A stretch of 64,000 nucleotides of DNA from Penicillus capitatus (Eukaryota; Chlorophyta): NCBI GenBank assembly GCA_965649825.1, contig OZ287698.1, forward strand, positions 992,001 to 1,056,000. The letters are read 5' to 3'. The position numbers and the translations under genes are program-made. Below, in pieces: positions 11,080 through 21,487 of this stretch (position 1 is the first letter of the stretch; the number at the start of each line of letters is the position of its first letter). The notes beneath the pieces are model-generated. The model worked only from the letters and a program-made list of their open reading frames with translations. It had not been told where the DNA came from and searched no databases.

Positions 11080-13121
11080 ATGCTGAAACTCTTCAATGGA
11101 CTCTTAGGACACCGAATTCGATCGTGTTTAGCCGTCGGCGACGGACACGGCGATATCGAGCTCGCCATCGCCCCGTCGGTTGACGAATTTGGCGAAGTAC
11201 TGGATGAATACCGTATCACACGTGAGGCACACGGCACCGTCTTTTCTCGACATTCATGTACTTTGTCTGTATATCCAGTCTCAGACAATGGCCGGCCCTT
11301 TACGCAAGAACACAAGGTGCGGAAGGGACCGCCGTCGTCTTTCGGTTTATCGGAATGGCAATGCCTCTCTCCAGATGATCAAGTCGTTCGCAAGGTGCAT
11401 CTTTGTGGATCAAAGTGTCGAGATTTTGAACAGAGGAGTGCATATCTACACGACAGGTGAGCTCTTCCGCTGTTCACGACGTTCTATCGTCTCGGCGCCC
11501 GTGCAGTTGTCGACATCGGCGTGCAGCGTTGCTTGACAGTCAAGCGTCATCCACGCAACGATCAGCTGCAGGTGATATCTACCCAGCAAACGGTGAAACG
11601 AAGAGATGCGCATGACACGCATCTGAGTTTCTGCTTGGCCAGCAAAGATGCCGTCCTACACGGAGGTAAGTCACGTCTCTTAGCTAAAGAATCTCAAACA
11701 AGGGAATGGGCTTGATGGATTAGGAATGCCGTTTTCTGAGTTCTTTGAGATGTTGCACACATTGGTGACGTCTGTGCTGGTCTTGGCCCCCGGAGTCCGG
11801 ATCACTTTGCGGATTGCCGGAGAAAAACTGGTGTACCTCTATAGAGCGCTGCCAGAATTGGGAAGAACAAAGAAGATGTGCTCGTTTCTTCATGTGTCCA
11901 CAAAAGACGCCGGAAACTCGATTGACGTCTCCGTGGCATGGCGTGTTACCATTGATCCACAGCAAAGGCATTTTCTCAAAGAAATGCTGTACCTGACGGT
12001 TCATGACACGTGGAAAGAAAGCAGAGATACACCCTGTCTTGCGGAATTGCCTGGTCTATTGGACAGTACGACCCTCATCGAAGCTCAGCAATACCATCCA
12101 GTACATCTACTGCGCTCCCGTGATGACGGAGATGGCGAACTGGATGCATCTGGCTCGTGTATTGGTATCTGTCGGCACAAGAGTGACCGAGTATGGAAGC
12201 ATGGCCCTTTGCACGCGCTGTGTGGTATTGCCACGCATATTGAAAAAGGCAACCATTCTTGCCGTGTCCTGCTCTACGATCACCACGGAATCGTCGTCAA
12301 AGAAGGACCAATCGTGATGGCTGCTCTGCAAAAAGGCATGGATCGATCACACATCGTTGGCACGAAACCTCGAGCTTTGTATGTGGTGAACAGTTCAGTG
12401 GGAGAACTTTGGCCTTGAGCTCACCAGGACAGAAACTGGCACTTCATCTTCACTCGAAACAAGCAATAGTGAATCTGTATTGTCCCCATTCCGAAGTGCT
12501 GTGTTTGTTAGACACGCTGTTTTTTTCTCCAACGACAGTCGAGAATCAAGACGCTGTTGGTCTTCACACCATCGTGCTTCACTTTTGGTTCGAAGGAATT
12601 TCGGGTAATGAGCGCAGTGACTTCCTGCGGGGTCGAATGAGGCTGTCGTTGCAGATGTCCCTGTCCTGTTGCCCTTGCACGGTCTGAATGGCGTTGCGAA
12701 ACGGGCAGTTGAAGGCGCTTTGCTCAATATTCGTCGGCAGGAACGTGATCGATGGAAGGGCAAAGTGGAGGAGCGCATTCACACATCTATCCACTCTATC
12801 GGCCAGAGCATTTCCAACATCGTCCTGTAAGCAAAGAGAAGGCATAAACGGCAACGCCGTCCACGATCCTTGCTGATACACAGGAGATGTCGACATCCAT
12901 CCCTCCAGCAATACACTTGCGCATCTTTGAGATGCGATGGTCCCTCACTGAACGAGATCTTGGCTCAGAAGATGCGAGCATCTGCAGATGGACTGTTGGA
13001 TAAGAAATTCCATTTGCCCGATGGAGATGTCGATATACAGACACCGACGATCTCGGCGTCATCGGCATCGGAGGGAATGGTGGTGATGGGGTACGATGAC
13101 GATGAGGAATGGCGATTTTAA
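11080..13121 (+). CDS. multi-exon gene of unknown function
   Basis: Several coding-like exons run in the + direction: one around 11080-11250 (a hydrophobic MLKLFNGLLGHRI start), one ending near 11456, one from about 11460 with an FYRLGARAVVDIGVQRCL stretch, a long one at about 11726-12070, and later blocks. The last splice is clear: 12827-12883 is a 57-nt intron, and the final exon 12884-13121 ends in an acidic DDDEEW tail. I do not recognise the family. Residues alternate beta-rich and helical segments with several conserved-looking Cys. The exact start and middle splices are uncertain, and an ATG at 10884, overlapping the divergent ABHD13 start, is an alternative beginning. The gene is convergent with casein kinase 1. 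Confidence 0.45.
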
Positions 13122-13684
13122 TTTCCAGAAGCAAGTGGTTTTAATTGTGCCATTGTGTTGTTCTCTTTGTTAAGAGACACTTGACCAAAACAGACATGTC
13201 TACATCAAGAATGTCACCTTTCGTACCGCGTGATTGTTAACCGTCATCGACGGAAGGATCCAACGACAACAACGGTATCAATGAATGCTCACGACGGTAC
13301 ACATTGGGTCACTCCGCCTCACAAAGTACCAGTTACACATGTTGGGCTCATTCAGCAGAGAACTGTCTTTAGGAGCTTCATAGAGAAACAAAATGACCAT
13401 CAGCTGATTCGGACACAAACAAGATAGATGCGTCCGGTTTCTCGATCATAAAATGCGTATCTTTCGGTCCGTCTGACAGAGAATTTCCAAAGCAGGTGAT
13501 GTTCTTAAGCGGTCATCATAGGAGGGCCAACAAAAAACTATCGTCCGGAACTACGCAAGCCTCTTCTTGACCACCTCGAAATGATAAGGTCTACATATCA
13601 CAAACAGACAGTGATCCGGTCACATGTGACTGCACAGACACACAGCATCATCAGATTCTGTGCTGACAGTTGAGAGTTGAGGTG
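13122..13684. other. convergent intergenic spacer
   Basis: About 560 bp between two convergent genes. I see short direct ACACAGACA-like words but no gene, RNA or clear hairpin. Confidence 0.4.
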
Positions 13685-14970
13685 TTACTGGTATCGTCTG
13701 CGTTCGTTGTGTGCTGCCATTGCTCCTCCTTCATCCCCTTGCCCGTCACGGCCGGTAGCTAGAGCTGGATCCAGGCGACTTGAGCTGCGTGGATGTTGTT
13801 GGCTCTGTTGATACTTCAGAATCGTCCAGTCAAAGACATAATCCCATTGATAGCCCTCTCGGACAAAGAGATCTCTAAACAGCTTGCGGATGTAGCTGTA
13901 ATCTGGTTTATCGTCGAATCTCAATGAACGTGCGTACTGGAAGTACGTCACGAATTCAAGGGGATACCCTTTGCAGAGGACTTCGGTATGGGTTGACATT
14001 TTCTTTTCGCTGATTCTTTCATACTTCTGTTTCTTGGTTGCCGCTTTGAGGCCTTGCCAGGGAAGACTCCCACGCAAGAAGTACATGAGAACATATCCCA
14101 GAGATTCGATATCGTCGCGACGTGACTGCTCGATCCCCAGATGCGTATTAATACTCGCATAACGTGCCGTCCCTGTGAGATTCTTGTTTTCTTTGTACGG
14201 AATGTGGATGTGCGTTCTCGGATCACGGAACTTCTTGGCTAGACCAAAATCGATGATGTGGACCTGATTGGCACGGCGGCCAAGTCCCATCAAGAAATTG
14301 TCCGGTTTGATATCCCTATGGATAAAGCTCTTGGCATGGACATACTCAATCCGGGAAATCTACAGCACCGCCACTCCTGTATGGTCTCTCCGAACCCATA
14401 CCATATATCCATCCCTACCAGTTGGTCTGCCAACATCAGGACAGTTTTGAGCGAGAACTTGCGATTGCAGAAATTGAACAAGTCCTCCAGCGAAGGTCCC
14501 AGTAAATCGAGGACCATCACATTATAATCGCCTTCGATGCCAAACCATCTCACATTTGGGATTCCGGCTACAGCATCGCAACAGCAAACAGTTATCACTC
14601 TTTTCAGAAACAGTCACTCATTCTCACTTCCTCCTTGCAGAATTCGGTACAGCTTGGATTCATAAAGCAGCTGCGGGTGCTTCGTTTTCACCGATTCCTA
14701 CACAGAACACATGTCATACCCTCTTCATGTCCGGAACCGACGTTCGATGCTGCGAGACGGCGACCGCCGGACCTACCAACTTGATCGCGACTTCTTCTTG
14801 AGTGTGAATGTGCGAACCTAGAAAGCGTACCACCAAGATGTCGTCCCTCAGTTGACCGTCGCTTCGTTGACTGAGAGGCGAGTGTTACCTAGGTAGATAT
14901 CTCCGAAGGAACCGCCTCCTATTTTACGCCCAAGGCGATATTTCCCTGCGATTCTGATGTCCAAAGACAT
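13685..14970 (-). CDS. casein kinase 1 (CK1 alpha/delta-like)
   Basis: Five exons (14970-14889, 14817-14777, 14697-14628, 14567-14419, 14359-13685) give 338 residues in one frame. The kinase opens with [19 protein letters not shown] (Gly loop), VAIKL (ATP Lys) and [14 protein letters not shown], diagnostic of CK1. Then come [18 protein letters not shown], the catalytic loop [19 protein letters not shown], and [15 protein letters not shown] (the CK1 SIN in place of APE). It is a Ser/Thr kinase with a short C-terminal tail rich in Gln, Ser and Gly rather than a long autoregulatory domain. All four introns are GT-AG and 59-79 nt. Length and motifs are complete, so it should be an active enzyme. 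Confidence 0.95.
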
Positions 14971-15178
14971 GGGAACCGAAAACGCTTCGTGCGATACGCA
15001 AAGAGCAACGCGTCACAGACGTCGATGTGTTTTTTATTTTTTTGAGTTTGACGAGATACAAGAATCGACGAGCGCTCTAAAGGATGGCTCTAAATGCGCT
15101 GCACAAGAATCGGACACAGCGAACGCGAACAAACATACAGCGAGGGAGACAAAGAGGTCTTATCATACGGTGTTGCTG

Positions 15179-16281
15179 TCACATCGATTGCGCCGATGAT
15201 GGCGACAGGCTCAAAAGGTTCTCCGTACAAGTCCACAGATCCCGACACTGCTCTCGGTCCAAAGAACACGCCAGAGGCCGTACTGCCTGAGTACTGTGAA
15301 AAATCCCTGCGTCGAAAACGCGTCGCAGTGGATAGTCGAGAAGCGAGGCCAACAGACAACGTGACAAGAAGGCGGCGCGTCGAATGCGTCCCATGACGTC
15401 ATCCCTGTATCCCATGTACTGAGTGACCCATGGCATCGCAAAGAGTCCACGGGCGAAAAAAGGACTCTCTTTGGTAGATGGCCATGATTCGATGGCGTGC
15501 AAAATCGTCAGAGCGGCGTCTTCGGGTGGGGCATAGCAGGCGTCAATGCACCAGCGAAAGGGTGGCCGGCCGAAGATCAGACTGTCGAAGATTTTGGTGC
15601 GGACGGCGCCGGGGTCGACGCAGCAGCAATCGATGGTCGCGCCATGCCGTTTCTTGAATTCGTGACTGAACATGACGAGGGCCAGTTTCGAATTTGGATA
15701 GTCACCTTGATCGCAGTTCGATAGAAAACGCTCGTGGTCTTGAATGCAGCCGTCGCGGTGTAACACGGAAGACACGTTGATGACCTTGGCCCGGCGCTTG
15801 GCTTTCTCGAGCTGCGGCACCAGCAGACGCGTCAACATGTACGGCACCACATAATTCACCTGCTCGACGCCACACTGAGACGTCACATCAAAGGATAGAG
15901 GTCAGTCACACTTGGACGACTAAGGGAATGCCGTCTTCTGAAATGACATCATCTGATGTGTTCATCCCTGCGTTATTGATGAGAAGAGTGATTGGCTGAT
16001 CGCCTAAGCTTCTTGCAAACGTGCGAACATTTTCGATCGAACTTGCGTCCAGCGTGGGTCCAACTTCGACGATTCGATCTGGATAGCCGTCTATGATCTC
16101 TTGCTGGACCTCGAAAGCCAAGGAGCGGTTGCGACAGGCCAGGACAACACGATAGCCTTCGCATGCTAGCTTCTTTGCAACTTCCCTGCCGAAAGTGACA
16201 TCTCTTTAAGAAGCGACTTTCGAGGCGGGGAAGTTACTTTCCGATGCCAGACGTGGCGCCCGTCACTACAGCTGTCTCCAT
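15179..16281 (-). CDS. short-chain dehydrogenase/reductase (retinol dehydrogenase-like)
   Basis: Three exons (16281-16238, 16185-15912, 15874-15179) give 337 residues. The N-terminus is the Rossmann strand and TGATSGIGK cofactor loop. ACRNRS (a basic residue favouring NADPH), LLINNAG, VINVSS and the catalytic YPNSK (YxxxK) follow, with a PGAVRT motif afterwards. The order matches retinol-dehydrogenase/WWOX-type SDRs. A C-terminal region with hydrophobic stretches could anchor it to membranes. The second intron is only 37 nt. The ATG lies 20 bp from the ATG of the divergent gene at 16302. The frame stays open further upstream, so a start further upstream is possible. Confidence 0.85.
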
Positions 16282-16301
16282 TATTGTCGTACAATTGAAC
16301 G

Positions 16302-17401
16302 ATGCAGTGGATTGCGGAAACGATTCAAGGGCTCTTCGGTCAGTCCGATGACGACACCGACTCGAGTACCTTGCAGACGTCCGGCGTGTTGACGAAAGTC
16401 CGTCGACCAGAGGTCTCCCCACAAGACGTGATGTGCGGGTGGTGGCTTTCAGGAACAAATACTCAGATTTTTCGATGCGGGGCACAAAATGTTTGATGAC
16501 CCAAGTAGAGTGCCCGAGAAGAGACTTCTGTTGACAGTTGGTGTCTGTAGTGGTGAAACTGAAGCTCAAAGAAGCAGCCGCTAGGCGACAGGTGTGAGAA
16601 TACGAGATGACAGGTGTGACCATTGAGGTTCATGCTGGTCAGAATGTGGATATGGTTATCACCGAGATGCAGAAGCAGATCTTTGAGTCCCAAGGCATCG
16701 GTGGCAATTTTGGCGTGGCATTTCTAGCAAAGATCCGCACACTCTATGCAAATGATGCTGAAATGATACAGCAGCTCATGAAATTCGTGGAGCAGTAATA
16801 CCTTTATCTTTGCCCCGTCCTGTCCCATCATTTCTTGGTCATTTAGTGAAGAGCTGTCGTTGGATGAAGCCGAATTGACCATCGACGATTTCTTGAAGAA
16901 ACTCGAGATTCGAGACTGGGCACTAAAACAGGTGAACATCTCTGCAAACGGTGTGCAGATCTTTGTTAGCGATGTGGTGCAGTATGAGACAATGCAACAG
17001 CAAATGAAGAACATGACACCTCAGGAGCAGCGTAACTTGATCCTACAACAACAGCTAATGATGAAAGAAGTTCAGAAAGAGGTTTTCTGTGCAATGAGCG
17101 GCAGCTAAAAGAGCAGTGTACAATCTTGTTGCTGTAGACTCAAATGATTGTGAAGAATGCGGAGAGCATGAGTGCAGAGGAGAAGAAGAAGTACATTGAT
17201 GAGCAAGTGAAGAGCCTACAAGACAGATTTCAGATTATCCCATCAGGTGGAGGGGGTGGAGGAGCGACTTCATCTCAGTGCGAGCACTGTGATCACGGTC
17301 CTGCAAGGATGCCCGCTACGCATGGACCCCCCTTGGGATCGGTAATGACTCAAGAAGAGCAGTCCAACTTTTTCAAGGCGCTTTACAATGCTAAACGATA
17401 A
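16302..17401 (+). CDS. conserved-looking protein of unknown function, Gln/Met-rich
   Basis: Five exons (16302-16490, 16538-16591, 16643-16794, 16847-17081, 17138-17401) with GT-AG introns of 47, 51, 52 and 56 nt keep one frame and give about 297 residues. The N-terminus is acidic (QSDDDTDSS). A VVVKLKLKEAAARRQ basic helix follows, then helical segments including MKFVEQHEELSLDEAELT, a Gln/Met-rich stretch (QQQMKNMTPQEQ), a charged helix, a Gly run of six, and a CEHCDHG mini-motif. No membrane segment is seen. I cannot place it in a family; it may be a cytosolic helical adaptor. It shares a 20-bp interval with the SDR gene, so both must use a common bidirectional promoter. Confidence 0.65.
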
Positions 17402-18713
17402 AGTGTGGTGCTGTCGATGTCATGTCCTCCTTCCTGTATCTGAGAACTGGTGCAAAGCTGATCACTGTTCTGTGAGTTCTCTCCATTTTTGTCACAATGA
17501 GATGGCGCGATCTGCAAAGTTCGATGGAAGAACAGGGGCGCCGCCCAGACAACGGAGCTGTAGAATGTGCTGTTGAATCAGACGACCTCCCCCATAACAA
17601 GCGGTAGCTTACAGGTTGCGTCTGACCGATCGGTCCTGCTTAGCAGCTGGAGCAGTCTAGCGAAGTTCACCAGGTTTTTCTATTTTGTACAAAGGTTCGA
17701 TGCGCAGCATGCGCGATCTATGTGAGTTTTGCTGCACAGATGCCGATTTAGCGACAAGTTACTGCGCGAGGACGAAACTGTGACGTAGATGTTCTAGGAA
17801 GAAGCACTATAAAAGCCTACACGAGCTTCTCGCTCTTCACTTTCGCAAGTTTGCTTTCGCTCTTCGCGCTAAAACTGAAAGAGATTCTTTAAATATTCGT
17901 TGCGCATCCGAGTCAAGAAGCGACAAACAAGAGAACATTGTTGATAATCTCCATTTCGCCTTGAGTAAGCGGGTCGCCAGTGAATCAAGAACAAGAATTT
18001 ATAGACCGTCTAAGAAGTGCAGGGTCGCTTGTCTCGATTCATTCTGCAATGCAATGGTCCTTTCAACAGGGACACGCGTTCCAGACAGTTTTGTCTGGCA
18101 TTCATTGGGCGCATTGACTGCAGTCGCATCTCTTTCTGCCGAACTCTGTCATCCTTGCCTCTATTCCTCACTACACAGTTCGTGCAAATCACGTCACTGG
18201 TTGAGAATTGCATCGACGGCGCTCTGTGTCCATTCTCGATTTGTCATATACTCACCAAGGAAGACATCAGCATTTCACCTCGACCGCGCTTAGACTGGAA
18301 AGAGAGAGCATATCACAAACTGAGATTCGAGGACACATTGACCGATTCACACGGTGACACAAGTGAAACAGACCGAGTCCGCGAAAAAAGGCGACGGATA
18401 CAACGCAGAGAATTGGCTCTTCTGCAATCTCACAGTTTGAACCTCTGTTGCCTGGCAAAGTAAAGAGACTTCATTCTAGAAAGACGCATTTGCAGTTTGA
18501 AGTTCAAGGCATAGTGGATGGTCCCTTTTGGCGCTTCCGCACCGCCGGTTGGGAGGTGGCTTTCCGATGCACTCACTTGTCGTACAGCGAAAGAGGTGCT
18601 ACTGTTAAGGCACTTAGCTCGGAATCCGCCCACAGTTTTTTATCGGTCCCTTTCTTTCGCCCGCAATTCTGCTGAACACTTGCTAAACCACATCTGCTTC
18701 TTGGAACGTCAAC
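17402..18713. other. intergenic region upstream of the lectin gene
   Basis: 1.3 kb with no supported gene. It contains a TATA-like element at 17808 followed by pyrimidine-rich TTCGCTCTTC repeats. Open frames here lack ATG starts or family similarity. Confidence 0.4.
17808..17816 (+). promoter_or_regulatory. TATA-like element
   Basis: CTATAAAAG lies 30-40 bp before a run of CTTCGCTCTTC-like words that could hold a transcription start, with a TGACGT (CRE-like) word about 27 bp upstream at 17781. The nearest + strand start codon is the lectin ATG 0.9 kb away, so a 5' leader intron or an unannotated transcript would be needed. This is a pattern match only. Confidence 0.3.
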
Positions 18714-19198
18714 ATGAAGAGCTTTGTGCTTTGTTTTTTCCTCTTCGGTGGGCTTAGCTCGACGGCGTACGCTTATGTGACGGAAGAAAGTGCGAACACC
18801 GAACATAACGTTCCAAACGCCTTCCACTACAGAGGTCGGATTTTCGTAAGCTGTTGCGTCGCAGACGAACAGGCTTCTGCTTTTCAGGCATCACGTTTGC
18901 CACCGGGGCTGTCACTTTCAATAGGATTGGTTCCACCTCCCAATGTCCAACGAGGCCTTGGACACCTCAGCAAACCACCGTTCGTGAGAAAAGCACTAAG
19001 GTCAACTTCGACATCGATTTCTACATGCCTCCGCACGTCACCGTTTGGCTGACCACGCTGGATTCCGAAGACAGCAAGAACGTTCGTTACGATATCAGCG
19101 CGTCTGATATCACGAACACGGGTTGCGTCATTCACTTTAATACGTGGTGCAACACGTACACCCATAGAGCCATCGTCTCGTATCAAGCTATCGGGTAA
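18714..19198 (+). CDS. secreted H-type lectin domain protein
   Basis: Two exons (18714-18834 and 18888-19198; 53-nt GT-AG intron, phase 1) give about 143 residues. It begins with a clear signal peptide (MKSFVLCFFLFGGLSSTAYA). The C-terminal ~75 residues match the H-type lectin fold: VNFDIDFYMPPHVTVWLTTL, an internal YDISASDIT strand, CVIHFNTWCNTY with the conserved Trp, and a closing VSYQAIG. H-type lectins form trimers that bind GalNAc-type sugars, as in snail agglutinin and discoidin. Two Cys near the sugar-binding edge could pair. It has no membrane anchor, so it should be secreted or vesicular, for adhesion or prey/pathogen recognition (inference). Confidence 0.8.
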
Positions 19199-19754
19199 AG
19201 CGCCCGTCATTTAGACAAACAATCGCTCTTTGAGGAACGTCGCGTGTTATAGAGTTGCTCCGTACTGATTTGGCTCTGGTTTTGATTTGATTTCAGACAC
19301 AGCGAGACCCCCATTGTGTGTCACAGATTGGCAATTCGGTGGGCAGGCGTCTTTCTGTTTCTGCGAAGTTTTGCAGAAAGACGCAAGAGGAGTTTGTCAG
19401 AATACTGTTTGAACGGTGAAAACAATATTTGGGGAAAAAGAGTAATAGCTAGATCTTTGCTCAGTGACGGATGTAGATCTTTCGCCGGCAGGAATTGCGC
19501 ACAGCCAGGGAAACGAGAACTCGGTGACCACGAACGTCGCGGCAGGATTCACCACTGTTCAATCCGCCACTCTGAGAGGGGACTCAGAAACAACGTTTCA
19601 AACACTGCAGTAGTCAAGAGGCACTTTGGTAACGTCACATCAACGAAGCTTTCAAAAGAACGAGGTTGCTAGAGGACACGCAGTGGTAGAGATCTCTGCA
19701 GTTTAACACTTGTCCCGTTAGCCTTTCTAAAAGAACCAGCACTACGACAGTACT
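19199..19754. other. convergent intergenic spacer
   Basis: 556 bp between the lectin and MED4 3' ends; no supported gene. It has one GTCACATC word at 19634-19641. Confidence 0.4.
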
Positions 19755-20692
19755 TCAATCAGAATTGTCCCCAGACGAACTGGATGTGCTTTCTTCATCT
19801 ATTTCTTCTAGCTCGGGGTTCAACACAAAAGATGATACGCCTGGCTGAAAGATTTCAGAAAATGGCTTTACATCTGCAGCTGTTCCAGGAGACCCTCCTT
19901 CGTCCATCGCCGAACTTTCATCCTTGATCTCCGGTATACTTCTGTCATACTCTATTTTGGACGATAGCGCCTCTTCTTCGATTTTGATCCTTTTGCCTGG
20001 ACTCAGTAGATTCTCTTCTCTGTCAGACGAAGCATCATTCCCTTTGGCTTTGCTCTCGTTCAGAGAACGATAATGAACATCGAAGTCATGCATTTTGGAA
20101 GCCAGAAACTGCGGAGCCTGAGGAGCTGGGGGCTTAAATGCCCTTAGCTGATCTCCCATCTCAAAGCCTGGAGTGAGACGATGGTGCCATCAGCATCTAT
20201 GAATGTTTTACCCGGAGGGGCGAAGGATGAAAACGCAAGGCGGTGAGACATCAACATGATTTCCTTCGCAGCGCCAAGACTGGGCTTCAATCCTTCGAAA
20301 TCTGGGTCTCTGTCCAAAACATGAACATAGCGCTTCATCAGTTCCTGCGACGTCGACAGAGAACTCTAGACGCATGCCATTCCATTCAGAAGGCTAAGAG
20401 GGGTGATACAGGTCATATGTTTGTTACCCTCAGATCGCGTTTGAATGTATCGAGTGCCTCATTGCAACGCTGAAATGCTTCTTGCGATTCCGACAGAGCG
20501 GCTGCGCTTTCTGTCACGCTCTCGGATGAATGTTGCCACACGATGACAGACAGTCGCGTTACCTTCACGGCAATCGTTGCGTGTTCTGTACAATTCTGTC
20601 GTCGCTTCCACGAGCTCATTTCGAAGGACCTCTTTGTCCTGCAGCAGGCCTGCGACACTCTTGATTCGCTCCTTTAGCTCGTCGAGGCTCAT
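19755..20692 (-). CDS. Mediator complex subunit 4
   Basis: Four exons starting at ATG 20692 are joined by short introns (about 50 nt, a second ending just before ELMKRYVHV, and a 45-nt third). The N-terminal half is a long coiled coil (ERIKSVAGLLQDKEVL onward). The MED4 signature follows: a KEIMLMSHRLAFSSFAPPGF segment (AKEI...SRLSYTTSAPPG in the family) and FKPPAPQAP, where family members have HPPAPQ. The tail is acidic and Ser-rich. MED4 sits at the hook/middle module of Mediator and links activators to RNA polymerase II. Only the chosen 45-nt splice restores the SAPPG-to-PPAPQ spacing, which supports the model. Confidence 0.85.
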
Positions 20693-21487
20693 CTAGAACA
20701 TCAAAGTGACGCACGTGTTCATGCGAGATGCGCCATGTAAAGCGCGACAGCTACCTTCTGCATGGTAAAGCTTGAGATTTGTCCTCCTAGAAACTCGAAT
20801 GAAACCAGGTGCTCTGAAAAACATTCATGTGTTTCCTGTGCATTGGCGGTCAAAAAACGTCTTGTCACTTTAGCGGCTATTGACGTCAAGGCTCAACGTT
20901 TTTGAGCAACGTCGACTGCTGTTGCATTGTAGTGGTCGCTATGGAAGCATGTCTCCTACCGAAGCGATGAATCATCTGTCGGTAGGGATTGATGTCATCG
21001 TTTTGAAATCCATCGACGCCATTCAACCAGCGACTTGTCGAACATCGATTCACCGATTGGAGCTCGACGATCGATCGATTCACCGATTGGAGCTCGACGA
21101 TCGATCGATTCACCGATTGGAGCTCGACGATCGATCGATTCACCGATTGGAGCTCGACGATCGATGTCTATCGAAACGCTGTCCCCATCAACGTTGTAAC
21201 ATGCAACTGTTGCCCAATCGGATCGAATGATGGATAAACAAATTTCAAACTTTTGAAAGCCTTGTGACATGTAGCTCACGCTACGTAATGCCACCAACCA
21301 GAGTTGCGACTGTTTCAATGAGGTTCCTCAGAGAGACGTTTCCCAACGACAATCCTGTGTTCTCGTCCACTATCTTTTTTATCTCGCTAACGATCTTGGC
21401 CACTCGACATCGTCGAGATTCAATATATGCCTATGTAGGATGCTTTCCGTTGAATTCTGACTTCCAGACTTTCTTCGTATGAATGTA
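20693..21487. other. intergenic region containing a 30-bp minisatellite
   Basis: 795 bp upstream of MED4 and abutting the right repeat arm. No gene is supported; its main feature is the 30-bp tandem repeat described separately. Confidence 0.4.
21046..21166. repeat. 30-bp tandem repeat, four copies
   Basis: Four perfect copies of a 30-bp unit containing GATTCACCGATTGGAGCTCG and CGATCGATC. The unit holds two short palindromes (GAGCTC and CGATCG). It lies about 320 bp inside the inner end of the right inverted repeat and has no counterpart at the left one. Confidence 0.95.

Noticed and set aside
17961-18463. Coding exon between the TATA-like element and the lectin gene
   Set aside because: Frames start at non-ATG codons, show no domain, and no splice gives a continuous product with the lectin signal peptide.
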